A stretch of DNA of 64,000 bases from DATKJS01 sp964551995 (GTDB taxonomy: Bacteria; Acidobacteriota; Aminicenantia; Aminicenantales; Saccharicenantaceae): contig CAZKFD010000004.1 in NCBI GenBank assembly GCA_964551995.1, positions 124,001 to 188,000 of the forward strand. The letters are read 5' to 3'. Of the stretch, positions 17,560 through 26,773 are shown in pieces. Every line of letters starts with the position of its first letter. Positions within the stretch are counted from its first letter, which is position 1. The notes under the pieces are model-generated. The model ran no database searches, was not told the origin of the DNA, and was given only the letters and a program-made list of their open reading frames with translations. The translations under genes and the position numbers were made by a program.

Positions 17560-19587
17560 TTATTTCACGACCCTCGGAAACACGGCGATCCTGAGCCGGG
17601 CACATCCCATGGGAACGAGCTCGACCTCCTCGACCGCCCCCTCACCTTGCGCGGGGCTCGGAGGGACGAGACCCGCCATCCGCCCTTGGGGGCGCCAGGC
17701 GGGGATTCTCCTGGCCTCGGCCGTCAGGACGTTCGGAGCCGCCTCGAGCGCGAACGGCTGGGCGGCGGGAGGGCGGATTTGGGCGACGCGGATCGAGGCT
17801 TCCGGCCGGGCCGCATCCACGACCAGCCCGTAGTTCCATGGCGTCGTCGGCAGAACCTCGAGAGCCGGCCACGCGTCCGTTCCTCCGCAGCGGGACCATC
17901 GCTCGCCGATCTTCAGGGAGTACCAGAGCGGGCCGCGGCGCACGGAGACGGCATTACCGACCCCCGGCCAGACGGTGATCCGGATCTCCATCGGGAAAGT
18001 GATCTGCACCCGGTCGCCCGGCCGCCAAATACGGCTTAGGATGGCGTATCGGCCGCCGCGGAAGTCGCCCGCGACCTCCCGGCCGTTGAGACGGATTCCC
18101 GCCCGGGCGGCCCAGCCTGGGATGCGCAGATATAACGGGAAGGAGACGGGCGTTCTGACGGAAACGGTGAGATCGATGTGCTCGCCGAACGGATAAGCCG
18201 TCTCCTCCGAGATCCGCACAAGCGCTCCCCCCGCCACAGAAGCTTCGACGGCCGAGGGCGCATAGAGCACCGCCGCCAAACCGTTGTCGGCCGTGGCCAT
18301 CCACAGATGCTCGGCGAAGCAGGGCCAGCCGAAGGCCACGTTGTGTTGGCAGCACCTGTAACTCCAGGGGTCGTAGGACAGAAGCGTGCCGCTGTTCTCA
18401 AAATCGTGCTCGCCCGAGCTGTCGCAGGATATCAGATTGGGGGCCGTGAGATAGTGGAGGCCCTTGAGGTCCGGCGTCATGGAGGCCGGAAGGGAGTTGA
18501 AGGCCACCTCCTCGCACCGGTCGGCCCACACCGTGTCCCCGCTGATCTTGAGGAGAGATTTAAAGCTGGCCATGAGCTCGACCATGGTGCACGTCTCTGC
18601 GCCTTGACGCGGGTCTTTTTTGCCGGGCCGGATGTTCTCGTCCGCGGCGAACATCCCGCCGGGTTGCTGCCCGTATGCGTCCATGAGCTGGCGATAGTTA
18701 CGTTCGACCGCGGCCAGGAGTTCGCGCTCATGGGTTTGCTCGTAATATACGGCCGGCTCCCGGAGCCCCATGGCGATGTTGACGCCATGGTAGAAGGAGC
18801 TGGCGGTCGTGTTCCTGTCGCGCTCGGGGGTGAGGATCGGGGACGTCCAGTCGGATGTCTTCTCGAAAACACGCGCGCCCAGCTCCAGCAGAAAGGCCTC
18901 GCCGGTCCGGTTGTACAGCCAGTAGATGCTCTCGAGATTGTCCCCCCCGCGGAGCTTCTGCCAGCTTCCCGGGAGGAGGTCCCGGAGGGGAAGGCCCTCC
19001 TCATACCGGAAGTAGCGGCTCATCAGAGGGATAACCCGGGGGTCGCCCGTAGCCTCGTACGCGCTCTCGAGCGAACGGAGCATGACCATGTTCGGCCAGA
19101 GGTCGGGCCCGGCCTTGTTTGCGGCGGGGCCGAAGTAGCCATCAGGTTGTTGGGACCCGAACACGGCGTCGAGCCATTTCCGGGTCGCCGCCTCGATCCG
19201 GGCGTCCTTCAGGATATAGCCGAGGTCGCCGTATCCTCGGAGCCAGTAGGGCACCTCTTCCCAACCCTTGCCCCGGGGTGTGAGCCAGCCGCTGTCCCGG
19301 CTCAGGAACGGGCTGATCTCCGCCAGATGCCCGGTGAATCCGTCCCTCATGAGACACAACTGGCCGAGGAGCCAGCCCCGCGGCTCGACGGCCCCTATCG
19401 GCAGCTTCACAAGAGGGCTCACAGCAAGAGGGCTCCGATTGGAAATGTAAAGGGCGTTCGGCCGCCTATCGGGAGGAAGCCTGACAGTCACGGCCTCGGG
19501 CGAGGCCTTCGCGCCCGACCCGTCTCCCGCGAGAGCCGACAGGAGCAGAAAGCAAAGAGGGAGGGCGGACACGGGGAGATTTCTCAC
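17560..19587 (-). CDS. Secreted beta-L-arabinofuranosidase, GH127
   Basis: 675 residues with a signal peptide (LPVSALPLCFLLLSALA). The alpha/alpha-toroid of GH127 (DUF1680) is followed by beta-sandwich domains. The zinc-thiolate active site known from GH127 is intact: Glu331 and Cys333 in GAETCTMVEL, and the adjacent Cys412 and Cys413 in YRCCQHN. In the family one cysteine is the nucleophile that cleaves beta-L-arabinofuranosides of plant or extensin-type glycans. The start is GTG at 19587, 20 bases after the ggt stop, so ggt, this gene and mscL look like one transcription unit. Confidence 0.92.
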   Translation of the reverse strand: MRNLPVSALPLCFLLLSALAGDGSGAKASPEAVTVRLPPDRRPNALYISNRSPLAVSPLVKLPIGAVEPRGWLLGQLCLMRDGFTGHLAEISPFLSRDSGWLTPRGKGWEEVPYWLRGYGDLGYILKDARIEAATRKWLDAVFGSQQPDGYFGPAANKAGPDLWPNMVMLRSLESAYEATGDPRVIPLMSRYFRYEEGLPLRDLLPGSWQKLRGGDNLESIYWLYNRTGEAFLLELGARVFEKTSDWTSPILTPERDRNTTASSFYHGVNIAMGLREPAVYYEQTHERELLAAVERNYRQLMDAYGQQPGGMFAADENIRPGKKDPRQGAETCTMVELMASFKSLLKISGDTVWADRCEEVAFNSLPASMTPDLKGLHYLTAPNLISCDSSGEHDFENSGTLLSYDPWSYRCCQHNVAFGWPCFAEHLWMATADNGLAAVLYAPSAVEASVAGGALVRISEETAYPFGEHIDLTVSVRTPVSFPLYLRIPGWAARAGIRLNGREVAGDFRGGRYAILSRIWRPGDRVQITFPMEIRITVWPGVGNAVSVRRGPLWYSLKIGERWSRCGGTDAWPALEVLPTTPWNYGLVVDAARPEASIRVAQIRPPAAQPFALEAAPNVLTAEARRIPAWRPQGRMAGLVPPSPAQGEGAVEEVELVPMGCARLRIAVFPRVVK

Positions 19588-19607
19588 GGGGCCATTCTCG
19601 GCCGCCT

Positions 19608-21461
19608 TTACCAGGCGATCCCGTAGTCATCTCCGTAGTTGCTGCTTCCGCCCCAGAAGGTGCCATGGGCCCGGTCGAAGAAGATGGCGTTGATGGGGCC
19701 CGAAGTGTATTTCTTGACGGTGATGATATAGCCCATGGACCTGAGCTTCTCACGCACCGCCTCGGGCACCTTTTCGTTGATGTCGATCTTGCCCGGCAGG
19801 GCCATGTGGTCGTTGAAGGAGTCGTGCATCTCGTAGCTCGTGATGTTCGGGGCCTCGCAGGCCTCCTGCACGGTCATGCCGAACTCGACGATGTCGAGGA
19901 AGAACTGGAGCAGGTTCTGGTCCTGGGTGTCCCCGCCTTGCACGGCGAACGACAGGAATGGGTGCCCGTCGCGGAGGGCCAGCCCCGGGGTCAGGGTCGA
20001 CCGCGGCCTCTTGCCGGGCTCAATGACATTGAATGGGTCTTTGAAGGTGTCGAGGACGAAGCTCTGGGCGCGCTGGCTCATGCCGACGCCCGTCTTTCCC
20101 GCGATGACGCACGGGATCCATCCGCCGCTCGGGGTCACGGAAACCACCCAGCCTTCCTTGTCGGCCGCCTGGATGGACGTCGTCCCGGAGCGGAAGCTCT
20201 CCTCGTAGGCGGTCGATTCCTCGCGGCTCAGGGACTCCGTACGCTTCCTCCCCCAATCGAGCCAGGTTGCGAGTTCTCGGAGATAGGGGTTCGTCCTGTT
20301 CTCGAAGGGGTACGGATCGCCCGGTTTGACGTCTGGGTCGTTCCGGCTCCAGTCGATGAGCTTGACTCTCTGATGCGCGTAGTCTTTGGAGAGGAGGCCT
20401 TTGATGGGTTCGGCAGGAGGGAAATACGGGTCCCCGTAGTAGAAATCGCGGTCGGCGAAGGCCAGGTTCATGACCTGGTACAGAGCGTGGATGTACTCCG
20501 CGCTGTTGTAGCCGACGAACTTGAGGTCGAGGGTCTCCAGCATGTTCAGGGCCTGGAGCATGACTGGTCCTTGCACCCATGTGGTGAGCTTATAGACATC
20601 GATGCCCTTATAGTTCGTTACGACCGGGTCCTCGATGTGAACCTTCCATTTGGCCAGGTCGTCCATGGTGATAAGCCCGCCCTGCTCGCTCGAGCTGCGG
20701 ACGAACTCGCGAGCGATATCGCCTCGGTAAAACCTGTCGTAGGCCGCGTAGATGGCTTCTTTTCGCGGCTTGCCGGCGGCCAGTGCCTGGGCCTCGGCTT
20801 CGACGAGCTTCCTGAGGGTTTCGAGGAGGTCGGTCTGGCGGAAGACCTCGCCCGGCTTCGGGGCCTCCCAGGCTTCCCCGAGATGGGGAAGGAAGATTTT
20901 TTCGGCATACGGCCACTGCTTGATCTTGGCCTTGTTCCGTTCGATTCTGTTGCAAAGGTCTTTTTCGATGGGATACCCTTCGGCCATCTGCATAGCCGGC
21001 CCGAGGACCTCCCGAAGGCTCATCGTCCCGAACTCGGCCAGCATAATGCACAGGCCCCCCGGAGTGCCGGGCGTCACCGCCGAGAGGGGCCCGTCGGGCG
21101 GCGGGTATTCGTAGCCTTTGGATTTATAGAAAGCGGCCGTGGCGCCCGACGGGGCGACGCCGAGGGCGTTGAGTGCGATGACCTTGCCCGTTTTCGGGTT
21201 GTAGATGAGGGCCTGTGTCTCCCCTCCCCACGTCAGGACGGCGTGCATCGTGCAGACGGCGCCCAGCATGGCGCACGCGGCATCCACGGCATTTCCGCCC
21301 TTCATGAAGATCATGGCCCCCGCCGTCGCGGCCAGGGGCTTGCCTGTGATGGCCACCCAGTTCCGTCCATGAAGGACCGGTTTCTCCGTCCTCTCAGAGG
21401 CCGATGCCGCCGACACGATGATCACCGCCAGGATGCCGATCGTCAACCGTCCAGGGTTCAC
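19608..21461 (-). CDS. ggt: Gamma-glutamyltranspeptidase-like Ntn hydrolase
   Basis: 617 residues with signal peptide (LTIGILAVIIVSAASA). The large-subunit part contains GGNAVDAACAM and SAVTPGTPGGL; the small subunit would begin at the threonine of SGTTSIQAADKEGWVVSVT, the autoprocessing and nucleophile site. Classical enzymes read DTTHxxVxD here, so His is replaced by Ser. ERPRSTLTPGLALRDG-type sequence (GKRPRSTLTP) and the C-terminal GGDTQDQNLLQF also match. It would hydrolyse gamma-glutamyl bonds in the periplasm, though an acylase role is possible. GTG 21461 is preferred to ATG 21485 since a purine-rich SD precedes it and the signal peptide starts there. Confidence 0.88.
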   Translation of the reverse strand: MNPGRLTIGILAVIIVSAASASERTEKPVLHGRNWVAITGKPLAATAGAMIFMKGGNAVDAACAMLGAVCTMHAVLTWGGETQALIYNPKTGKVIALNALGVAPSGATAAFYKSKGYEYPPPDGPLSAVTPGTPGGLCIMLAEFGTMSLREVLGPAMQMAEGYPIEKDLCNRIERNKAKIKQWPYAEKIFLPHLGEAWEAPKPGEVFRQTDLLETLRKLVEAEAQALAAGKPRKEAIYAAYDRFYRGDIAREFVRSSSEQGGLITMDDLAKWKVHIEDPVVTNYKGIDVYKLTTWVQGPVMLQALNMLETLDLKFVGYNSAEYIHALYQVMNLAFADRDFYYGDPYFPPAEPIKGLLSKDYAHQRVKLIDWSRNDPDVKPGDPYPFENRTNPYLRELATWLDWGRKRTESLSREESTAYEESFRSGTTSIQAADKEGWVVSVTPSGGWIPCVIAGKTGVGMSQRAQSFVLDTFKDPFNVIEPGKRPRSTLTPGLALRDGHPFLSFAVQGGDTQDQNLLQFFLDIVEFGMTVQEACEAPNITSYEMHDSFNDHMALPGKIDINEKVPEAVREKLRSMGYIITVKKYTSGPINAIFFDRAHGTFWGGSSNYGDDYGIAW

Positions 21462-21639
21462 CGTCCCCTCCTCTCCTCCCGTCATGGCGCGGAGCCATTT
21501 TCCTGCTTCTCGGCGCGGCCGGAGCACGAAGAGTTTCCGTCCGCCCGTCTCCCGCTTTTACCACAAGTGCGCCCAGCGGTCAAACGGCGGCCGAAGCCGG
21601 GACATCTTTCGAAATTCGTTTCTCTTGCCCCGTTCTCTG

Positions 21640-21648
21640 TGTTATAAT
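21640..21648 (+). promoter_or_regulatory. Extended -10 promoter for the amino-acid dehydrogenase operon
   Basis: TGTTATAAT is an extended -10 element (TGn plus perfect TATAAT), 80 bases before the GTG at 21729. No convincing -35 is present, which extended -10 promoters can do without. Confidence 0.6.
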
Positions 21649-21728
21649 GAACGCCTTTCCGAGGCCGGTCACGAGCGCTATGGACTCATTCACATCGGGC
21701 GCGTCAGGAACCCAAGGAGCCTGACCCC

Positions 21729-23843
21729 GTGGCGCGTATCGACCGCCATCCGATCCTCCCCGTCCCGGCGCGGACCGAGATTCCCTTCATCTGGCGAGGC
21801 CGGACATTCAAAGCTCTGGAGGGGGAGACGATCGCTTCCGCTCTCTTCGCCGGCGGCGTGCGGATTTTCGGCCATCACGCCAAGGACGGAGCCCCGCAGG
21901 GCATGTTCTGTGCCAACGGCCAATGCTCCCAGTGTCTCGTCCTGGCGGACGGCTTCCCGGTCAAGTCCTGCATGGAGTTGGTGCGGCCGGGAATGAAGGT
22001 GGAACCCGTGGACGGCCTTCCGGTCCTTCCGTCCGTCGACGCGGCCGCCGATCCCGCTGCTGCGTTCCGGCAGATCGAGGAGGTCCGGGTGCCCGTGCTG
22101 ATCATCGGAGGGGGTCCCGCGGGCCTGTCGGCGGCGATCGAGCTCGGCAGGCTCGGGGTCGAGGCCTTGATCATCGACGACAAGCACCGGCTGGGAGGAA
22201 AGCTCGTCCTGCAGACGCACCGCTTCTTCGGTTCGATCGAAGCCGTTTACGCGGGGACGCGGGGCATCGACATCGCCACCCGGCTCGAAAACGACGTCCG
22301 GTCCTTCCCGAGCCTCCAGGTCTGGCTCCGGACGACCGCCCTGGCCGTCTTCAGCGATGGAAAAATCGGCCTTCTCGCCGAGGGCCGCACCTATGTCCTC
22401 GTCGTCCCCGAAGTCCTGCTCGTCGCCGCCGGAGCGAGGGAGAAGAACCTCGCTTTCCCGGGGAACACGCTCCCCGGGGTCTACGGCGCCGGAGCCTTCC
22501 AGACGCTGGCCAACCGCGACCTCGTCAAGCCCTCGAACCGACTGTTCATCGTGGGCGGGGGCAACGTCGGCCTGATCGCCGCCTACCATGCCCTCCAGGC
22601 TGGAATCCCCGTCGCCGGTCTCGTCGAGGTCATGCCGGAATGCGGGGGCTACAATGTCCACCGGGATAAGCTCGCCCGCCTAGGCGTCGCCATCCTTACG
22701 TCTCACACCATCCTCAGCGCCAACGGGAGCGACGCCGTTGAATCCGTGACCGTGGCCCGCGTCGACGAAAATTTCCGGCCCATGCCGGGAACCGAGAAGT
22801 CGTTCTCCTGCGACACGGTCCTGATCGCCGTGGGACTGGACCCCATCAGCGAATTCTACGAGAAAGCCCGAGAGTTCGGGATGACGGCCTTTGCCGCGGG
22901 CGATGCGGAGGAGATTGCCGAAGCGTCGGCGGGCATCTTCTCCGGCCGGATCCGGGGCCTCGAGATCGCCCGGGCCCTCGGCAGGAACGTCGGCCAGATC
23001 TCTCCGGACTGGTACGAGACTGCCGAGATCCTGAAATCCAAGCCGGGGAAAACGGCGGCCGAGTCGGTTCCGGAAGGCGAGACCGGCGTCTTCCCTGTCC
23101 TTCACTGCAACCAGGAGATTCCGTGCGACCCGTGCACCGCCGTCTGCCCGAACCGGCTCATCGAGATCGACAGGACGGACATCCGGAAACTCCCGACGTT
23201 CCGGACCGGCGGCGACGGTCCGGGGTGCTCAGGCTGCGAGAAGTGCGTCGTCGTCTGCCCCGGGCTCGCCATCACGCTCGTCGATTACCGCAAGGACCGC
23301 GATTTCCCGACGGTCGCCATTCCTCTCGAGTTCCCCAAGGAAACGCTCCGCGTCGGCGACAGCGTCATGGCCGAAGACACGGTCGGCGAGCCCCTCGGCC
23401 GGGTCGAGGTGGCCGCGCTCAAGGCGATCAAGGCCAACGACCGGACGGTGATTGTCAAAGTCCGTGCGCCCAGGGAGTACGCGAAGAAAATCGCCGGCCT
23501 CCGGCTGCAGCCCGAGGAGGCGAGCCGGCCGTTGCCGCAGTATGTCCAAAGGACGGCCGACGACACGGTCGTCTGCCGCTGCGAGCGGGTCACCGCCGGG
23601 GAGATCCGGAAGCTCATCCGCGAAGGGTCGCGCGACATCAACGAGATCAAGGCCGTGACGAGGGCCGGGATGGGCTCCTGCGGGGCCAAAACGTGCACGC
23701 CACTGCTCCACCACCTGTTCCGCGAAGAGGGGGTCCCTGAATCCGAGATCGTCGACCAGCCGAAAAGGCCGCTCTTCATGGAGGTCCCCTTGGGGATCTT
23801 CACAGGCGCTGCAGACGAGGGAGAGGATCGTGGGACCGGCTAG
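21729..23843 (+). CDS. Fused amino-acid dehydrogenase alpha subunit: [2Fe-2S], FAD/NAD, 2x[4Fe-4S], BFD-like [2Fe-2S]
   Basis: 704 residues. In order: plant-type-like ferredoxin domain with Cys61, Cys66, Cys69 and Cys81 (MFCANGQCSQC); FAD site VLIIGGGPAGLSAAIELG near 124; second dinucleotide site FIVGGGNVGLIAAYHA near 275; two [4Fe-4S] clusters (CNQEIPCDPCTAVCPN and CSGCEKCVVVCPG) near 460-515; a BFD-like [2Fe-2S] domain (VCRCERVTAGEIRKLI, CGAKTC) near 620-660. This combines in one chain what archaeal dye-linked proline dehydrogenases and HcnA/HcnB or nopaline/octopine oxidases split over two to three subunits. GTG start with AAGGAG nine bases upstream. The next gene (DAO-type FAD subunit) overlaps by 14 bases, so the two probably form one complex oxidising an amino or imino acid. 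Confidence 0.88.
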   Translation: MARIDRHPILPVPARTEIPFIWRGRTFKALEGETIASALFAGGVRIFGHHAKDGAPQGMFCANGQCSQCLVLADGFPVKSCMELVRPGMKVEPVDGLPVLPSVDAAADPAAAFRQIEEVRVPVLIIGGGPAGLSAAIELGRLGVEALIIDDKHRLGGKLVLQTHRFFGSIEAVYAGTRGIDIATRLENDVRSFPSLQVWLRTTALAVFSDGKIGLLAEGRTYVLVVPEVLLVAAGAREKNLAFPGNTLPGVYGAGAFQTLANRDLVKPSNRLFIVGGGNVGLIAAYHALQAGIPVAGLVEVMPECGGYNVHRDKLARLGVAILTSHTILSANGSDAVESVTVARVDENFRPMPGTEKSFSCDTVLIAVGLDPISEFYEKAREFGMTAFAAGDAEEIAEASAGIFSGRIRGLEIARALGRNVGQISPDWYETAEILKSKPGKTAAESVPEGETGVFPVLHCNQEIPCDPCTAVCPNRLIEIDRTDIRKLPTFRTGGDGPGCSGCEKCVVVCPGLAITLVDYRKDRDFPTVAIPLEFPKETLRVGDSVMAEDTVGEPLGRVEVAALKAIKANDRTVIVKVRAPREYAKKIAGLRLQPEEASRPLPQYVQRTADDTVVCRCERVTAGEIRKLIREGSRDINEIKAVTRAGMGSCGAKTCTPLLHHLFREEGVPESEIVDQPKRPLFMEVPLGIFTGAADEGEDRGTG

Positions 23844-24990
23844 CGTCTTCGACGTCATCATCATCGGCTCCGGCAGCGTCGGAACCCCGGCGGCCATGGC
23901 CATGGCCGAGGCCGGGTTGCGGACCCTGGTCGTGGATGAACTTCCGAGCGTCGGGCAGGGGTCGAACAAGCGGGCCATCGGGGGCCTACGGGCGACCCAC
24001 TCGGATCCCGCCAAGATCCGCGTCTGCCTCCGCAGCCTCGAGATCCTGGCCACTTGGGAGCGCCGTTTCGGGGGCAAGCTGGAGTGGCGCAAAGGCGGTT
24101 ACGCGTTCGTGGCCTACCGGGAAGAAGAGGAAGCGGATCTGAAGGAGCTCCTTGCCTTTCAAAAACAGCACGGCCTGAACATCGACTGGCTCGGGGAAAA
24201 CGATATCCTGCGGGCCGTTCCCGACCTCAATCCCCGGGGACTCAGGGGAGGGACCCTCTCGCCCGACGACGGCCATGCCTCTCCCCTCCTCGCCGCGCAC
24301 GCGTTTTATCGCCGCGCGCTGGACCTCGGGGCCGTTTTCCGGTTCGGAGAGAGGGTCACGGGGTTGATCATCCGCGGAGGGCGGATCTCGGGCGTCCGGA
24401 CGGACCGGGCGGAATACGGAGCGGACATCGTCATCAACGCGGCGGGCCCGCGGGCGGCCGAGGTCGCGAGGATGGCCGGCCTCGAGGTCGCGGTCCGACC
24501 GGATTCCCATGAGGCCGCCGTCACTGAGCCGGTAACCCGTTTCCTCGAACCGATGATTGTCGACATCCGTCCGGTCAAGGGCTCGGCCAATTACTACTTT
24601 TACCAGCACGACACGGGCCAGGTCATTTTCTGCATCACCCCGGACCCCTCCATCTGGGGGTTCGATATCCGGGAAACGAGCGCCTTCCTGCCGATGGTAG
24701 CCAAGCGCATGGTCGATATCATTCCCCGCCTCAGGAACATCCGGGTCCGCCGGACTTGGCGGGGCCTCTACCCGATGACTCCGGACGGGCTCCCGATCGT
24801 GGGCGAAACTCGAGAGGTCCCGGGTTTTGTGCTGGCCGTCGGCATGTGCGGACAGGGCTTCATGATCGGGCCCGGCCTCGGCGAGCTCCTTCTCCGGCTG
24901 GCGCAGGGTAAGCTCGACGGCGCGGACAGGGAGACGCTGGCGTACTTCAGTCCCTACAGGGATTTCAAAGGCCAGGAGAAGCTGAAGTGA
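23830..24990 (+). CDS. FAD-dependent amino-acid dehydrogenase beta subunit (DAO family)
   Basis: 386 residues. The FAD-binding motif FDVIIIGSGSVGTPAAMAMA opens the protein, and a DAO-type substrate domain follows (GGYAFVAYREEEEADL, INAAGPRAAEVARMAGL, RRTWRGLYPMTPDGLPIVGE). This is the sarcosine oxidase beta/HcnC/proline dehydrogenase beta type, which carries the substrate-oxidising FAD. GTG start at 23830 inside the preceding gene with GAGAGG just before it, indicating translational coupling and fixed stoichiometry with the iron-sulfur subunit. Substrate candidates are proline, hydroxyproline, sarcosine, glycine or opines. Confidence 0.88.
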   Translation: MGPASVFDVIIIGSGSVGTPAAMAMAEAGLRTLVVDELPSVGQGSNKRAIGGLRATHSDPAKIRVCLRSLEILATWERRFGGKLEWRKGGYAFVAYREEEEADLKELLAFQKQHGLNIDWLGENDILRAVPDLNPRGLRGGTLSPDDGHASPLLAAHAFYRRALDLGAVFRFGERVTGLIIRGGRISGVRTDRAEYGADIVINAAGPRAAEVARMAGLEVAVRPDSHEAAVTEPVTRFLEPMIVDIRPVKGSANYYFYQHDTGQVIFCITPDPSIWGFDIRETSAFLPMVAKRMVDIIPRLRNIRVRRTWRGLYPMTPDGLPIVGETREVPGFVLAVGMCGQGFMIGPGLGELLLRLAQGKLDGADRETLAYFSPYRDFKGQEKLK

Positions 24991-25001
24991 CAGGAGGTCC
25001 C

Positions 25002-25985
25002 ATGGCGACTCTCTTCCCTCTCCGCCGGCTGGGGGCATCCGACCTCATGGTGACCCCGCTCGGCCTGGGCTGCTGGCAGTTCAGCAAAGGCCGTGGCTTG
25101 GCGGGCCGATACTGGAAAGTTCTGGACGACGCCGAGATCCAGCGGATCCTGGCGGCGGCGCTGGACGCGGGCGTGAATTGGTTCGACACGGCCGAGGGCT
25201 ACGGAGCGGGCGAGTCGGAGAAGGCCCTGGCGAAAGGGCTCCAGAGCCTCGGAAAATCGCCCGGCCAGATCGTCATTGCCACCAAGTGGAGCCCCGTTCT
25301 GCGGCGGGCATCCTCCATTGCTGGAACGATCGAAGTCCGCCTGCAGAACTTGGCTCCTTTCCCTGTCGACCTTCACCAGATCCACAATCCCTATTCCGTA
25401 TCGTCCATAGACTCGCAGATTCAGGCCATGGCCGGGCTCGTCGCGGAGAAAAAAATCCGCTTTGTCGGCGTTAGCAACTTCAACCGGAAGCAGATGGAGC
25501 GGGCCCACGCCGGGCTCCGCAAGGCCGGCCTCCCCTTGGTCTCCAACCAGGTCCGCTACAGCCTGCTCGACAGGAGGGTCGAAACCAACGGAGTGCTTGA
25601 GGCGGCCCGGGAGCTTGGGGTCTCGATCATCGCTTATTCACCCCTCGCCCAAGGCCTGGTTACCGGGCTCTTCCACGATGACCCGACCCTGATTAAGAGG
25701 CGGGGGGGCTTCCGTAAGTACATGGCTGCGTTCAAGCATAAAGGCCTTGAAAAGAGCCGTCCCGTGATCGACACTCTGCGCCGGATCGCCCCCAGGTACG
25801 GCGCGACCCCGTCTCAAGCCGCGCTCAATTGGCTGATCACGTTCGGGGGGGAAACGGTCGTGGCCATCCCGGGCGCGAGTGAGGCGGCACAGGTCCGGGA
25901 TTTCGGCGCGGCGCTGTCCTTCCGCTTGTCCGAGGAAGACCGCGAAGAACTCGACGACGTATCGGCCCCCTTCAAGAAGCCCTGA
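25002..25985 (+). CDS. Aldo/keto reductase
   Basis: 327 residues of the AKR (Tas/YajO-like) fold: substrate/cofactor motifs GLGCWQFSKG, FDTAEGYGAGESEKALAKGL (Asp and Tyr of the catalytic tetrad), ATKWSP (Lys), DLHQIHNP (His position), VGVSNFN and the NADPH-binding IPGASEAAQVRDF. The Shine-Dalgarno AGGAGG is four bases before ATG 25002; an earlier GTG at 24987 overlaps the stop of the preceding gene and is less likely. It is the third gene of the amino-acid dehydrogenase operon and may reduce the oxo product, but this is inference. Confidence 0.9.
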   Translation: MATLFPLRRLGASDLMVTPLGLGCWQFSKGRGLAGRYWKVLDDAEIQRILAAALDAGVNWFDTAEGYGAGESEKALAKGLQSLGKSPGQIVIATKWSPVLRRASSIAGTIEVRLQNLAPFPVDLHQIHNPYSVSSIDSQIQAMAGLVAEKKIRFVGVSNFNRKQMERAHAGLRKAGLPLVSNQVRYSLLDRRVETNGVLEAARELGVSIIAYSPLAQGLVTGLFHDDPTLIKRRGGFRKYMAAFKHKGLEKSRPVIDTLRRIAPRYGATPSQAALNWLITFGGETVVAIPGASEAAQVRDFGAALSFRLSEEDREELDDVSAPFKKP

Positions 25986-26014
25986 ACGAGCCTCTCGGAC
26001 TCAGCCGGCCTTTC

Positions 26015-26773
26015 CTATTTTACGAAAAACTTCTGCCCCGCGCAGTCCACAATCCGCATCTCCAGATCGTAGACGTCCCGGAGCAACCCCTCGGTCAGGA
26101 TTTCGCCCGGGGGCCCGAAAGCCACGACGCGCCCCGCCTTCATGAACACTATGGCATCCGAGTACTTCGCAGCCATTTCCAGGCTGTGGAGGGTGACGAT
26201 GAGGGTCTTCCCCATTTCCCCCGCCAGCCGGCGGCAGAGCCTCATGATCCTCACCTCGTGACGGGGGTCGAGGAAGGAGGTCGGCTCGTCGAGCAGGAGA
26301 ATCTCGGGCTCCTGGGCCAGGGCCCGCGCGATGAGCACGAGCCGCCGTTCTCCCGAACTGAGCTCGAGAAAGGGCCGGCGCGAGCAGCCCTCGAGCCCGA
26401 CATAGTGGAGAGCCTCCTCGGCCATGCGGACATCATGCGGCGACGGTGAGGAGAATACCGAAAGGAACGCGGCCCGCCCCATCACCACGTAGTCCCGAAC
26501 CTCGTAGTTGAAGCTGAAGGCCGGTTCCTGAGGGACATAGCCGATGAGCCTGGCCCGTTCCCGCCCCCCGAGCGCGGCCAAGTCGCGCTCGTCAACGAAA
26601 AGGCAGCCGCGATCCAAGGGGAGGACCGACGCGGCGCACTTGAGGAACGTCGATTTGCCCGCCCCGTTGGGACCGACAATCGACGTCACCCGGCCGCCGG
26701 CGAAGCCCAGAGAATCGATGTCTAGGCGGAACCCGTCGTAAGCGTAATCGAGCCTCTGCACGAGGATCTTCAT
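26015..26773 (-). CDS. ABC transporter ATP-binding protein (cobalamin/iron-siderophore type)
   Basis: 252 residues. Walker A GPNGAGKST (34-42), Q-loop YVPQEPAFSFNYEVRDYVVMGR typical of FecE/BtuD proteins, signature LSSGERRLVLIARAL, Walker B LLLDEPTSFLD and H-loop LHS. It is the motor of a binding-protein-dependent importer for cobalamin, heme or Fe(III)-siderophore. The ATG overlaps the permease stop as ATGA. The frame stays open upstream, but that part has the composition of a shadow of the permease gene. Confidence 0.92.
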   Translation of the reverse strand: MKILVQRLDYAYDGFRLDIDSLGFAGGRVTSIVGPNGAGKSTFLKCAASVLPLDRGCLFVDERDLAALGGRERARLIGYVPQEPAFSFNYEVRDYVVMGRAAFLSVFSSPSPHDVRMAEEALHYVGLEGCSRRPFLELSSGERRLVLIARALAQEPEILLLDEPTSFLDPRHEVRIMRLCRRLAGEMGKTLIVTLHSLEMAAKYSDAIVFMKAGRVVAFGPPGEILTEGLLRDVYDLEMRIVDCAGQKFFVK

